The translations under genes were made by a program, and so were the position numbers. A stretch of 64,000 nucleotides of DNA from Streptosporangium subroseum. GTDB taxonomy: Bacteria > Actinomycetota > Actinomycetes > Streptosporangiales > Streptosporangiaceae. The stretch is from positions 124,001 to 188,000 of the forward strand of contig NZ_FZOD01000009.1 of the NCBI RefSeq assembly GCF_900188345.1, written 5' to 3'. The notes under the pieces are model-generated. The model was not told the origin of the DNA. It worked only from the letters and a program-made list of their open reading frames with translations, and searched no databases. Below, piece after piece: positions 8,244-17,212 of the stretch (position 1 is its first letter; every line of letters starts with the position of its first letter).

Positions 8244-8723
8244 ATGTCAAGCGATCCCGATCACGTGCTCGACGCCATCGATGGAGTCGTCGATGAATGG
8301 CTCGCCATGAGTGACGACTCCATGCGCTGGGCACCACCTGAAAAGACCCCGCCGAAGGCGCGGCTCACACTGCCGACACCGCCCATGCCTCACGTTTTCG
8401 AGGAACTGCTGCAGGAAGTCGGCGCGCAGGCGCATACGGCGATGGAGGCGTTCCGCCCCCTGGGGGAGGGGGTGGTCGGCGTTTTCACGGCGTTCTTCGA
8501 CAGTGCCCCGGTGCGGCACCTGATCGAACTGGCCAACCCGCCTGAGCGGCACGAGTCCTTCGACGAGGCCGAGTTCGGTGAATTTCAGCCCGAACCGTTC
8601 GGTGAGTCTCAGCCCGAGCCGCCGTCTGCGGAGCCGCCGTCTATAGAGCCGCCGTCCGCAGAATCGCCGTCTGCGGAATCCCCGTCTACGGAGTCGCCGC
8701 CCGCGGAGCCGCCGGAACGGTGA
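8244..8723 (+). CDS. Hypothetical acidic protein with Pro/Ser/Glu repeat tail
   Basis: The 159-aa protein has a good ribosome site (GGGGGGAG just upstream of ATG 8244). Residues 1-110 are helical and acidic, with no recognised domain. The tail is a repeat of five-residue units (EPPSA, EPPSI, EPPSA, ESPSA, ESPST, ESPPA) encoded by 15-bp DNA repeats from about 8626 to 8715. The last 38 bp overlap the convergent LLM oxidoreductase gene, as if the repeat array had grown into its neighbour. No signal peptide or membrane segment is seen. I do not recognise its function. Confidence 0.6.
   Translation: MSSDPDHVLDAIDGVVDEWLAMSDDSMRWAPPEKTPPKARLTLPTPPMPHVFEELLQEVGAQAHTAMEAFRPLGEGVVGVFTAFFDSAPVRHLIELANPPERHESFDEAEFGEFQPEPFGESQPEPPSAEPPSIEPPSAESPSAESPSTESPPAEPPER
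8626..8715 (+). repeat. 15-bp coding minisatellite, about six units
   Basis: The units follow ccgccgtctgcggag with third-base and a few first-base changes. They encode EPPSA-like pentapeptides. The array also holds the TAG stop (rc of 8686-8688) of the opposite gene. Confidence 0.8.
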
Positions 8724-9750
8724 CCGCGGGATATCCGGCGGCGGGATGGGCCAGCTGGGCCAGGCGACGGTAGGAGTCGAGCCGCTCGTCCTGGTCGAAG
8801 GTGTTCATGGTGATCAGCACCTCCTCGGCGCCGCTGCGCTCGACCAGGGACCCCAGCGCGGCCTCGACCTCGTCCTCGGTGCCGTGGACCTGCCCCTTCC
8901 AGGCCTCCTCGAAGAGAGCGCGTTCCCTGGCGGTCATGGTCGAGGAGAGGATCTCTCCGGCCGGGGCCAGCGGCGGGAAGGAACCGCGGGTGCGGGAGTG
9001 GACGATCGACCAGGCCTCGGGCATCTGCAGCCGACCGGCCAGCTCGGTGGTCTCGGCGACCGCCACCGCGGCCGAGACGATGACGTACGGCCGAGGCGAC
9101 CAGGCCGAAGGCCGGAAGTGCGCGCGGTAACGGTCGATCGCCTGGAGCATTCGCTCCTCGCCGCCCACCGCCGCGATCACCAGCGGTAGCCCGTGCTCGG
9201 CGGCCACGTCCGCCCCGGCGCCCGTGGCCAGCACGTAGGCGGGCACCCGAAGCCCCTCGGCAGGGAAGGCGTGCACGCCCGGATACACCCTCTGGTCGCC
9301 GGTGAAGTAGCCGAGTAGTTCGTCCAGCTGGGCGCCGAATTCCTCCGCGTCGCGCCTGTCGTGGCCGAGCGCGCGCCGTATGCCACCGGTGAAGCCGACC
9401 GACCGGCCCAGGCCCATGTCGATACGGCCTGGATAGAGCGATTCGAGGACTCCGAACTGCTCGGCGACGACCAGCGGCTGATGATTGGGGAGCATCACCC
9501 CGCCGGTGCCGACCCTGATGCGCGAGGTCGCCGCGGCGACGGCGGCGGCCAGCACCGTCGGCGCCGAGCCCGCCACTCCCGGCACGCCGTGGTGCTCCGA
9601 CACCCAGAACCGGTGATAGCCGAGAGACTCGGCCTCCCGCGCGAACCGTACGGTGTCGCGTAGCGCCTGGCTGTGATCTTGACCCTGGCGGATGAGGGAG
9701 CGGTCCAGGACCGACAGCCGCGTCGCCTGCAGTGCTGCGTTCACCCTCAC
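8686..9750 (-). CDS. LLM-class flavin-dependent oxidoreductase (luciferase-like monooxygenase)
   Basis: The 354-aa protein is a bacterial luciferase-like TIM barrel. Family blocks are AREAESLGYHRFWVSEHHGV near residue 45, GVMLPNHQPLVVAEQFGVLE near 90 and LYPGRIDMGLGRSVGFTGGI near 110. It would oxidise a small organic substrate with FMNH2 or F420; the substrate is unknown. Members of this subgroup usually begin at the LSVLDRS segment, so the annotated GTG at 9750 adds about 10 residues, and GTG 9744 is possible. The C-terminus ends inside the repeat array of the convergent gene. Confidence 0.88.
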   Translation of the reverse strand: MRVNAALQATRLSVLDRSLIRQGQDHSQALRDTVRFAREAESLGYHRFWVSEHHGVPGVAGSAPTVLAAAVAAATSRIRVGTGGVMLPNHQPLVVAEQFGVLESLYPGRIDMGLGRSVGFTGGIRRALGHDRRDAEEFGAQLDELLGYFTGDQRVYPGVHAFPAEGLRVPAYVLATGAGADVAAEHGLPLVIAAVGGEERMLQAIDRYRAHFRPSAWSPRPYVIVSAAVAVAETTELAGRLQMPEAWSIVHSRTRGSFPPLAPAGEILSSTMTARERALFEEAWKGQVHGTEDEVEAALGSLVERSGAEEVLITMNTFDQDERLDSYRRLAQLAHPAAGYPAVTVPAAPRAATP

Positions 9751-10154
9751 ATCAACACGCGTGCTCGCCGGGGATTCCCGCGGCGGCCGGGCGTGGATCC
9801 GTTACGGCTCGGCGCGCCGGGCGGTGGCGGTCGCCGGATCGATCACAGGTCGCGTGCCGGAGATCGGCGGGTCGCGTGTCGGAACGCGCGGGTCCTTGCC
9901 TTTCCCGCGGCCACGGCACCAAGATCGGTAGCGGCTCTCCATGACGGGACGGGCACCGTGCGGGTAATGCGTGGTGGGTCGTCCGGCCGGACAGCGGTCA
10001 TGTTCCCCGGCGATGACGGCGGTCTTTCACCGCATTTTTCCCTCTTTGGAACCCGGTGTTGGTAACGGATCGATAATGACGCACTGTCAGTAGCCCCATG
10101 CGGTGCGTGACTTTCGTCAGGCTGGGGGAGATCAGACGTGATACGGGAGGCGAG
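9751..10154. other. 404-bp intergenic region, no gene recognised
   Basis: Frames here lack coding character and no familiar motif is seen. The 3' part (10025-10080: a run of T and AT-rich sequence) probably contains the promoter of the membrane protein at 10155. Confidence 0.4.
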
Positions 10155-11405
10155 ATGCACAGTGAGCATGATCGAACCCACGGCCACGGTCTGAGGGTGA
10201 GACAGCGTGGCCGCATGCCGTACACCGAGTCACGAGATCTGCCGTCGCCCGCGCCGGTCGAGCCACTGGTCGAACCGGTCGAGCCGCTGGTCAGGCCGAT
10301 TGAGCCGCCGATCATGCCGGTTCCGCCGGTCATGCCGGTCGAGCCGCTGGTCAGGGCGTGTCCGTTTGGCGAACCGCCATGGTCCGAGACCGCCGGCGAG
10401 ACGGGCGGCGTCTCCGATCCGTCCACTCGCCGATCATGGGTGGATATCGAGAGCCGTCCGTTCTCCATGCCTCCGCCACCGGGTCGCTGGGACCGGCCGT
10501 GGTCACAGATCTCACGTGACCAGCTCCTGAGGCCCGCGCTGATCGTCGGATTCCTCGCCGCCGCCGGCGCGGGCATCTGGTTGTCCGGCTGGTCCCCGTC
10601 GCCCGATCCGCCCATGGTCGAGGCGGTGCCCGGACCTACCGCCCGGCGCTCCCTCGCCGGTCACGACCTGACGGTCCCGCCCACCTCCGGGGCCACGCCT
10701 AATGCCCCGTCCCTTTCGCGGGCTCCGGCCCCGCCGGCACCCGCGTCGGGCGCGAAGGCCTCTGCCGAGCATGAGCGGGAGAGGAGAACCGCGCGCGGAC
10801 GGAAGTCCGCGGCGTCGCTCCCGGCGCGGACGTCCCGTCCCCTCGTCGGCTCGGACCGGGGAGCGCACGGTGGAAATCAGGGGGATCGGGGGGAGAGGCG
10901 CTGGGAGATGCGCCGGGCCCCGAAAATCACCGGGAGACCCAGGGCCGTCGAGAGCGCCAGGCCCGCGCGGGCGGAGGAAGCCAGATCCGCGCCCGCGGCG
11001 AATGCCAGGAGTGCCCCGGCCGCGAACCCCAGATCCGCGCCGGCTGCCAGAGCCAGGAGCGCGCCGGCCGCGAACGCCAGAAGCGCGCCGCCCGCGAGTG
11101 TCAGGAGCGCGCCGCCCGCGAACGCCAGAAGCGCCCCGGCCGCGAACGCCACGAACACCGGGAACGCGCCGGCGGCGAAGGCCAGAACCGCCCCGGCCGA
11201 GAAGGCCGGACCGAGATCGGCGCAGGCGCCCGCGGCGCCGAGGACCAGGAACCCGGCACCCGGGGGCGCGAAGGAGAGCAGGGTAGGTGGCGGCGGCGGG
11301 GTCAGTGCGGCCTATGCCTGCCAGCATCTGGACCCGGGAGACTGGCGCTACGCCTACTGCGTGCAGGTATGGAACAACTACAAGGGGAGAAACGGCTCGC
11401 CGTGA
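10155..11405 (+). CDS. Single-pass membrane protein with Pro-rich and Ala/Ser/Arg repeat regions
   Basis: The 416-aa protein starts at ATG 10155 behind GGGAGG. The N-terminal cytoplasmic part has PVEPLVEP/VEPLVRP/IEPPIMP repeats. One membrane helix (LLRPALIVGFLAAAGAGIWL) lies near residue 130. The long extracytoplasmic stretch is basic and Ala-rich, with about ten ARSAPAAN-like octapeptides between 10975 and 11160. It ends in a compact cysteine-containing module, ACQHLDPGDWRYAYCVQVWN, which is likely the functional domain on a repetitive stalk. Two Cys may form a disulfide. The function is unknown; a wall-spanning role is an inference. Confidence 0.7.
   Translation: MHSEHDRTHGHGLRVRQRGRMPYTESRDLPSPAPVEPLVEPVEPLVRPIEPPIMPVPPVMPVEPLVRACPFGEPPWSETAGETGGVSDPSTRRSWVDIESRPFSMPPPPGRWDRPWSQISRDQLLRPALIVGFLAAAGAGIWLSGWSPSPDPPMVEAVPGPTARRSLAGHDLTVPPTSGATPNAPSLSRAPAPPAPASGAKASAEHERERRTARGRKSAASLPARTSRPLVGSDRGAHGGNQGDRGERRWEMRRAPKITGRPRAVESARPARAEEARSAPAANARSAPAANPRSAPAARARSAPAANARSAPPASVRSAPPANARSAPAANATNTGNAPAAKARTAPAEKAGPRSAQAPAAPRTRNPAPGGAKESRVGGGGGVSAAYACQHLDPGDWRYAYCVQVWNNYKGRNGSP
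10975..11215 (+). repeat. 24-bp coding repeat (ARSAPAAN octapeptides)
   Basis: About ten units of gccaggagcgcgccggccgcgaac type encode the Ala/Ser/Pro/Arg stalk of the membrane protein. The units have mixed point changes, and one segment has decayed (ATNTGNAPAAKARTAP). Confidence 0.8.
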
Positions 11406-11475
11406 CCTCCTCGCTACTGACCGCTGCGGCGTGACCTCCTCAGTACTGACCTCCTCAGTACTGGCCGCTGCGGCG
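11403..11475. repeat. Duplicated 3' end of the phospholipase D gene
   Basis: The 29 bp at 11447-11475, which hold the last codons and stop of the minus-strand phospholipase gene, recur at 11403-11431 with 26 of 29 bases identical. A 15-bp unit (tgacctcctcagtac) is also doubled at 11432-11461. The far copy begins on the stop codon of the membrane-protein gene. Confidence 0.8.
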
Positions 11476-13056
11476 CATGGTGCGTGGGCGTCCGTCGGGA
11501 TCGCACACGATCCGGTAGAACGGGGCGGCCCAGGCGACGGTCCAGGGCGACATGTGCGAGGTCTCGTACAGCCGTAGCCGTCCAGGCGGGCGCGGGCCGC
11601 GGCGGCCCTGCGCGTGCCAGCGTTCGAGGGCGGCGGCCGAGTCGGCGAAGGCGGCGAAGAAGGCGCTCGGATCGAGGAGGTCCGTGTCGGAGGCGTCGGT
11701 CACCTCGAGGTGTTCGTGCGCGAGGGTCAGCCGCAGGTCGCGCGGGAAGCGGCGTGCGCCGTCCCCGTGGCCTCCCGGATCCAGGGGCTCCCTGCCGTCG
11801 GGCGTTCCGTCGAGCACCGCGCAGGTGAGTTCGGAGTCGTAGGTCCAGGACCGGCGGTTGAAGTTGTCCGAACCGATGGTCGACCACACGTCGTCGATGA
11901 CGCAGACCTTCGCGTGGACGTAGATCGGGGTGCCCTCCCGGTTCTCGACCCCGTACACCGCGACGCGGTCTCCGCCCGCGCGTTTGAGGATGGAGAGGGC
12001 CTGGTCGCGGCCCAGGATCTGGGGAACGCTGTTGAGCGCTCCGTCCTGGTCGGGATGGAGCGGCAGGACATTGATCATCAGCAGGTTCGGGTTGGCCTCC
12101 AGCGCGTCGGCGAAGGACTGGGCGACCTGGGGGGACCACAGATACTGGTCCTCGATGTAGATGAGGGCGCGGGCGCGGCGCAGGGCCTTGAGATAGCCGC
12201 GGGCGACGCTGCGCTCTCCCTGCGGGGCGAACGGATAACGGGTCCGGCGGTGGGCGTAGGTCCGCAGAAGCTGTACGGAGTGCGGCCCGCGGGCGGGTGG
12301 ATCGGGGAACTGCGGCGGCAGCGGGTCCGGCAGGGTGTCCTCGTGGCGTATCAGGTCGGCCAGGCGGTGCAGGGGGTTGCGGGTCAGCGGCTGGGGGTCC
12401 TCCCATCGCTCCCGGAACACGGCTTCGACGTCGCCGACGGCCGGGCCCTGGATCGCGGCCTGGACGTCGTGCCACGGCGGGCGGGCGCCGTACACCTTGG
12501 CCATGGGGGAGGACTGTGGATCACCCTCGTGAGCGGAGTCGTCGCGGCGGCCCCAGCACAGGTCGATCCCGCCGACGAAGGCGATGTCGCGCTCCGGCTC
12601 CGCCCGGTGCCGCAGCACCACGAGTTTCTGATGGTGCGAGCCACCGGGCGGGACACGCATGTCACGCAGGCACTCCCCGCCCGCGGCCTCGATGTCCTCT
12701 CCGAGATGGCGGTTCTCGGCCTCGCTGAAGCGCAGCCGATCCCAGTGCGAGCGCCACAGAAGCCCCTTCACCACGACCCCGCGCCGCGCGGCGGCCGCGA
12801 ACACACCGGCGACCTCCGAGCCGGGGCCGTCCAGCCTCTGGCTGGGATCGCCGCGCCAGTCGGTGAACAGCAGCAGGTCTCCGGCGCCCAGTTCTTTGAC
12901 GCGGGCGAACAACTCGGTGAAGTACGGCGCGCCGTGCGGGATGGGCCGTACCGTGTTGCCGTCCGACCAGGCCAGCCCATCGTCATTCCGGGCATCGATC
13001 CCGGACGCCGGATTGCCACGCTCCTTACCGTTAAGAAACCAGTCTTTTGTATTCAT
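11455..13056 (-). CDS. Phospholipase D superfamily protein (two HKD motifs)
   Basis: The 533-aa protein has both HKD half-sites: HHQKLVVLRHRAEPERDIAF followed by VGGID at residues about 141-164, and YVHAKVCVIDDVWSTIGSDN followed by FNRRS near 381-405. Spacing and length resemble eukaryotic-type or cardiolipin-synthase-like PLDs that cleave or transfer phosphatidyl groups. The loops LLFTDWRGDPSQRLDG and FVGGIDLCWGRRDD are typical of PLD1/2-like bacterial proteins. No signal peptide is seen, so cytosolic or membrane-associated action is likely. The last codons and stop are duplicated downstream. Confidence 0.9.
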   Translation of the reverse strand: MNTKDWFLNGKERGNPASGIDARNDDGLAWSDGNTVRPIPHGAPYFTELFARVKELGAGDLLLFTDWRGDPSQRLDGPGSEVAGVFAAAARRGVVVKGLLWRSHWDRLRFSEAENRHLGEDIEAAGGECLRDMRVPPGGSHHQKLVVLRHRAEPERDIAFVGGIDLCWGRRDDSAHEGDPQSSPMAKVYGARPPWHDVQAAIQGPAVGDVEAVFRERWEDPQPLTRNPLHRLADLIRHEDTLPDPLPPQFPDPPARGPHSVQLLRTYAHRRTRYPFAPQGERSVARGYLKALRRARALIYIEDQYLWSPQVAQSFADALEANPNLLMINVLPLHPDQDGALNSVPQILGRDQALSILKRAGGDRVAVYGVENREGTPIYVHAKVCVIDDVWSTIGSDNFNRRSWTYDSELTCAVLDGTPDGREPLDPGGHGDGARRFPRDLRLTLAHEHLEVTDASDTDLLDPSAFFAAFADSAAALERWHAQGRRGPRPPGRLRLYETSHMSPWTVAWAAPFYRIVCDPDGRPRTMRRSGQY

Positions 13057-13276
13057 TAAGCCCGCTATACCCGATTTTTGTACGACTTCACGTCTCGGGC
13101 TTGACGATCACTGTTCGTCCTCGGGGCGGTGGCAGGAGCGCTGCCGCCTCCTGGGCGGGTGGAACCCAGGGGATGGCCGGGGTGATCGACGGCTCCGGCA
13201 TTTCCGGGATCAGTATCCGACCATGATCGGTCGAAGGGGTTGTTCCGCACTCTCCAACTGGGCTAGAACGGGTCGC

Positions 13277-14047
13277 ATGACAGAGACGCCGGCAGCTGGA
13301 CGTCCCCTTCCACAGATCGCCGATCGGCGGACCTGGCAGGCGAGGATCGACGAACTCCGGGTCAAGGAGAAGGCTCATACCAGGGCCGGGGACGCACTGG
13401 CCGCCGAACGCCGCCGGCTGCCGATGGTCGAAGTCGATCCGCGGACTCCGCTGATCGGAGCCGGCGGTCCGGTGCCGTTGATCGACATTTTCGGTGGCCG
13501 GTCCCAATTGATCGCCTACTTCCAGATGTGGCACACCGGTAGGCCCGCGGCGGAGCAGTGCGAGGGCTGCACCTTCTCCATGACCCACATCAACGAGCTG
13601 TCCTACCTGCACTCGCGGGACGTCGGCTACGCGACCTTCTGTCAGGGGCCGTACGAGGAGAGCTCGCGTTATCGCGACTTCATGGGCTGGACGATTCCCT
13701 GGTATTCGGTGCCGCAGGACGCCGTGGACCGGTTGGTCGCAAACCGGTACTTCGGCATCCTGGTCGCCTATCTCCGGGACGACGACAAGGTTTATGAGAC
13801 CTACTGGACCACCGGCCGCGGCAACGAGCCGATGGCGCCGTCGTACGGACTGCTGGATCTGACCGTCTACGGCCGGCAGGAGTTCTGGGAGGACTCGCCG
13901 GAGGGCTGGCCGCAGCGCTGGGGTTCCAGTGGCGGCCAGTTCCAGCTGGACGGCCGCCCGACCGCCCAGTGGTCACGGATCGAGGCCGGACGCAACGACG
14001 ACCTCGGCGCCTCGTCCGATGATCATCGCAGGCCGCACTGCCACTGA
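13277..14047 (+). CDS. DUF899 family thioredoxin-like protein
   Basis: The 256-aa protein matches DUF899: an N-terminal helical stretch (WQARIDELRVKEKAHTRAGD), LPMVEVD, then a thioredoxin-like core with YFQMWHTGRPAAEQCEGCTF, GWTIPWYSVPQDAVDRL and VYETYWTTGRGNEPMAPSYG. The C-E-G-C pair in the core could be redox active. The family is often annotated as a thioredoxin or dithiol-disulfide isomerase without proof. It starts at ATG 13277. It sits between two phospholipase-D-like genes but has no overlap with either. Confidence 0.85.
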   Translation: MTETPAAGRPLPQIADRRTWQARIDELRVKEKAHTRAGDALAAERRRLPMVEVDPRTPLIGAGGPVPLIDIFGGRSQLIAYFQMWHTGRPAAEQCEGCTFSMTHINELSYLHSRDVGYATFCQGPYEESSRYRDFMGWTIPWYSVPQDAVDRLVANRYFGILVAYLRDDDKVYETYWTTGRGNEPMAPSYGLLDLTVYGRQEFWEDSPEGWPQRWGSSGGQFQLDGRPTAQWSRIEAGRNDDLGASSDDHRRPHCH

Positions 14048-14253
14048 GCGAGCGTCCAAGAACCCGGCAGGCGCATGGTGACCGGTGACCCGAGTTTCCG
14101 GACGCTCATTCAGTGAATCCGCCACTCCACGAGAACCTCTCGATCTTCAGGATGAGCGATGAAGATCCGGAGGCGTCGCCGGTCGGCGCGACACCTGGGC
14201 GGGATGGTTCGTGAAACCTTGATGGGAGTTCGACGGACTGTCACGCTGACGCC

Positions 14254-15408
14254 ATGGCAGCATTCGCTGGTAACAAGATCGAGGCGTTCGTCGGGCCGAC
14301 CGAGCTCGGAGCGGCCGACAACCTCGAAGGTGTGATCGTCGATTTCATCGGCGGGGCCCAGCACTCACTGGACATCGCGGTCCAGGAGCTGGACTCCGAA
14401 CCGATCGCCCAGGCCATCCTCGACGCTCGCTTCCGCGGGGTGAGCGTCCGCATCGTGCTGGAGCAGGACTACCTGCTCACCGCCAAACTGCCCGTCGTCA
14501 CCGTGCACGCCGGAGAGGACGAGGTGGCGGCGCGCCGCCGCGTCCAGTGGGGGGCCGAGCCCGGCACCCGCAGTCTGGAGGCCAACCGGCGGATCCTGGC
14601 CGCGCTGCTACGGTGCGGCGTCGACGTCAAAGCCGACTACAACCCGGCGATCTTCCACCAGAAGTTCGTCATCCGCGACTACCGTGGGCGCACCTTTCCC
14701 ACCTCGGCCACTCTGTCCGGGTCGGCGAACTTCACCGACACCGACTGCCACCGCAACCTCAACCACATCGTCGTCTTCCACGACGCCCGCATCTGCAACG
14801 AGTACGGCACCGAGTTCGAGCAGATCCGGGCCGGTAGCTTCGGCCGCGGCATCCACGGCAAGGTTCCCGCCGCCTACAACCTCGCGGGGATCCCGGTGAA
14901 GGTGCTCTTCGCCCCCGACCACGCCCCCGAGCTTGAGATCATGAAGCAGATGCTCAAGGCCACCCAGCGCGTCGACTTCGCCATCTTCACCTTCTCCGGA
15001 TCCTCCGGCATCGACGACACGATGATCGCGCTGGCCGAGGCGAAGCGCACCGTCACCGGGGCGATGGATCCCGGTCAGGGCGCCCAGAAGTGGGCCGCCA
15101 CCCACGACCTGGACCGGGCGCACATCGAGCTCTACTTCCCCAAGCGCAGCTCCGCCTTCGGCAAGCTCCATCACAAGCTCATGGTCATCGACGAGACCGT
15201 CGTCGTCGCCGGATCGTTCAACTACACGGCGCCCGCCAACAACTTCAACGACGAGAACATCTTCGTCATCGGCAGCCCCTACCCCGACCTGCCCAAACGT
15301 GAAGGCGGCCCCGTCGACCCCGAGGCGTGCGCCGAACTCGCCCGCTTCTTCCGCGCCGAGATCCAGCGCATCGAACAGGCGGGCGAACGATTCATCGGCG
15401 AGCCGTAG
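14254..15408 (+). CDS. Phospholipase D-like domain protein
   Basis: The 384-aa protein has two HKD half-sites: FHQKFVIRDYRGRTFPTSAT followed by LSGSANFTD at residues about 134-163, and LHHKLMVIDETVVVAGSFNY followed by TAPANNFNDEN near 306-336. It lacks the long loops of the larger neighbour at 11455 and resembles the minimal PLD/nuclease type (Nuc-like). Its substrate may be a phospholipid or nucleic acid. No signal peptide is seen. A GC-rich hairpin terminator follows the stop. Confidence 0.88.
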   Translation: MAAFAGNKIEAFVGPTELGAADNLEGVIVDFIGGAQHSLDIAVQELDSEPIAQAILDARFRGVSVRIVLEQDYLLTAKLPVVTVHAGEDEVAARRRVQWGAEPGTRSLEANRRILAALLRCGVDVKADYNPAIFHQKFVIRDYRGRTFPTSATLSGSANFTDTDCHRNLNHIVVFHDARICNEYGTEFEQIRAGSFGRGIHGKVPAAYNLAGIPVKVLFAPDHAPELEIMKQMLKATQRVDFAIFTFSGSSGIDDTMIALAEAKRTVTGAMDPGQGAQKWAATHDLDRAHIELYFPKRSSAFGKLHHKLMVIDETVVVAGSFNYTAPANNFNDENIFVIGSPYPDLPKREGGPVDPEACAELARFFRAEIQRIEQAGERFIGEP

Positions 15409-15429
15409 CCACCGCGTGAGGTGAGAGCG

Positions 15430-15473
15430 GGCCCGCGCCCGGAGTTCGTGAGGTCAGGGCCCGGGCGCGGGCC
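15430..15473. terminator. Bidirectional hairpin between convergent genes
   Basis: A perfect 13-bp stem pairs 15430-15442 (GGCCCGCGCCCGG) with 15461-15473 across an 18-nt loop. It lies between the PLD-like stop (15408) and the phosphopantetheinyl transferase stop (15514). There is no T-run. Confidence 0.7.
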
Positions 15474-15513
15474 GGCCCCTGACATCCGGCTCGTGCGAAC
15501 CGGGATCTTCCGG

Positions 15514-16170
15514 TTAGGCCTGGGGCGCGGGGCTCTTCGGGAGCGCGATGGCGGTTATCACCAGGCCGTCGGCCACCAGCCAGCGCCCGGTGAAGCCGGT
15601 CAGCTCCCGGCCGTCCACCAGGGGGCCCGGGACGAGGAGGCGGGCGGTGAAGGTGCCCGAGGGGACGAGGGTTATGTGAGCCTCCTCAAAGCCGAGCCAG
15701 CGTCTGGTCAGCGGGAACCAGGCCTTGTAGACGCTCTCCTTGGCGCTGAACAGCATCCGATCCCAATGGATCTGACCGCCGAGCCGCGTCAGCGCGTCCC
15801 GCTCCTCCTCCAGGGAGACGGCGGTCAGGACGCCGTCGGGAAGCGGCTCATGAGGTTCGGCGTCGATGCCGACGGCGAGGGCCTCCAGGGACACTGCGGC
15901 GGCGCGGTATCCGGCGCAGTGGGTGATGGAGCCGACCACCCCGTCGGGCCACTCGGGGGCGCGGCGCTCGCCGGGCAGGATCGGCACCGCGGGCAGCCCG
16001 AGCTGGGCCAGGGCCTGGCGGGCGCAGTGCCGCGCGGTGGTGAACTCGCGCCGCCGCCTGTCCACCGCACGCGCGATGGCGGCTTCCTCCTCGGGAAACA
16101 GCGTGACGCCGGGCGGATCGTCGAAGGCCTCCGCGCTCGCCACCCAGGGCGGCAGGATCTTCTCGATCAT
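15514..16170 (-). CDS. 4'-phosphopantetheinyl transferase (Sfp/EntD type)
   Basis: The 218-aa enzyme transfers phosphopantetheine from CoA to carrier proteins of polyketide, non-ribosomal peptide or fatty-acid synthases. Signature blocks are RREFTTARHCARQAL near residue 40, VGSITHCAGYRAAAV near 80, VGIDAEPHEPL (Mg-binding D/E) near 100 and FSAKESVYKAWFP near 145. Start ATG 16170 overlaps the TGA of the metallophosphoesterase by ATGA, so translation is coupled. No PKS or NRPS lies in the window, so the targets are elsewhere. Confidence 0.95.
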   Translation of the reverse strand: MIEKILPPWVASAEAFDDPPGVTLFPEEEAAIARAVDRRRREFTTARHCARQALAQLGLPAVPILPGERRAPEWPDGVVGSITHCAGYRAAAVSLEALAVGIDAEPHEPLPDGVLTAVSLEEERDALTRLGGQIHWDRMLFSAKESVYKAWFPLTRRWLGFEEAHITLVPSGTFTARLLVPGPLVDGRELTGFTGRWLVADGLVITAIALPKSPAPQA

Positions 16171-17006
16171 GAGGCGGGCTCCGGTACGGGCAGGATCTGG
16201 CGGAGCTGTCCGGGGACGGTCGAACGGGGCCGCCATTCGCGGGGGTAACCCAGGGAGACCTCCTCGAAGCGGACGCCGTCGTACCAGGTGGTCCGGGGGA
16301 TGTGCAGGTGGCCGTAGACCATGGTGTGCACGTCGAAGCGCAGGTGCCAGTCGGCGGTGCGCTCGGTGCCGCACCAGATCGCGAACTCCGGGTGGTGCAG
16401 GATCAGCGTGGGGTCGCGGACCAGCGGATAGTGGTTGACCAGCACCGTGGGAACGCCGGGTGTGCGGGCCTCCAGGCGGCGCTCCGTCTCGGTGATCCTG
16501 GCCGCGCACCAGGCGTCCCGGGAGGGGTACGGGTCGGGATGGAGCAGCATCTCGTCGGTGCAGACCACGCCCTTGTCGTAGGCCAGGGCGAGCGCCTCCT
16601 CCTTCGTGGCGACGCCGGGCATGCGGAAGGTGTAGTCGTACAGCACGAACAGCGGGGCGACGGTGACCGGCCCGCCGGGGCCGGTCCAGATCGGGTAGGG
16701 ATCCTCGGGCGTCACCACCCCCAGGTCCCGGCACACCTCGACTAGGTGGCGGTAGCGCTCCTCGCCGCGCAGTTGGACCGGGTCGCTGGGATGGGTCCAC
16801 AGCTCGTGGTTGCCCGGTGCCCACACCACCTTCTCGAACCGGTCTCCGAGCAGTCGCAGCGCCCATTCGACGTCGGAGACCTTCTCGGAGACGTCTCCGG
16901 CCACCAGCAGCCAGTCGGAGTCGGAGGCAGGCCGTAGCTCCTCGACGATGCGGCGGTTCTCCTGGTAGCCGATGTGCAGGTCGCTTATGGCCAGTAATGA
17001 CGTCAT
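16167..17006 (-). CDS. Metallophosphoesterase (calcineurin-like)
   Basis: The 279-aa protein has the dinuclear metal motifs: ISDLHIGY at residues 6-13, LLVAGDVSEK near 38, VVWAPGNHELW near 62, VLVNHYPLV and VYGHLHIPR (GHxH). It hydrolyses a phosphomonoester or diester. The family often sits next to phosphopantetheinyl transferases in actinomycetes, so a role in CoA/phosphopantetheine turnover is plausible but unproven. I chose ATG 17006 because it directly precedes the first beta strand. It overlaps the stop of a 69-codon ORF (ATGA) and its own stop overlaps the next start. Confidence 0.9.
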   Translation of the reverse strand: MTSLLAISDLHIGYQENRRIVEELRPASDSDWLLVAGDVSEKVSDVEWALRLLGDRFEKVVWAPGNHELWTHPSDPVQLRGEERYRHLVEVCRDLGVVTPEDPYPIWTGPGGPVTVAPLFVLYDYTFRMPGVATKEEALALAYDKGVVCTDEMLLHPDPYPSRDAWCAARITETERRLEARTPGVPTVLVNHYPLVRDPTLILHHPEFAIWCGTERTADWHLRFDVHTMVYGHLHIPRTTWYDGVRFEEVSLGYPREWRPRSTVPGQLRQILPVPEPAS

Positions 17007-17212
17007 GCGCGGACCGTCCCGGTCGACTCGATGATTCTTCCGGCCCCGGCCGCCCGGCGATCGCCGCCGGCCCACGGGGGGACCGGCTCCCCTGACGCCC
17101 CGTCCTCCACGTCCTCCAGCACCGCCGCCTCCGTCCCGCCCGATTCCCTGGGCGTGGTCACGAATCCGTCGCCGAGCAGATGCACCTTCTCATGCCGGTC
17201 TCCGGAAGGCAT
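17003..17212 (-). CDS. Small 69-aa ORF coupled to the metallophosphoesterase
   Basis: An ORF starting ATG 17212 (GGCGGAG just upstream) ends in TGA at 17003-17005, overlapping the metallophosphoesterase ATG by four bases. Codons are strongly G/C-ending. The product is acidic, begins MPSGDRHEKVHLLGDGFVTT and has no recognised domain, membrane segment or cysteine. It could be a genuine small protein or a coupling leader. Position and codon use are the only support. Confidence 0.4.
   Translation of the reverse strand: MPSGDRHEKVHLLGDGFVTTPRESGGTEAAVLEDVEDGASGEPVPPWAGGDRRAAGAGRIIESTGTVRA

Noticed and set aside
11455..15408. Phospholipase-D antiphage defence island
   Set aside because: The two PLD genes are on opposite strands, separated by a DUF899 gene, with no helicase, ATPase or other defence partner, and neither overlaps a neighbour.
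15514..17006. Edge of a polyketide or peptide synthetase cluster suggested by the phosphopantetheinyl transferase
   Set aside because: No PKS, NRPS, thioesterase or siderophore gene lies within reach; the enzyme is paired only with a phosphoesterase.
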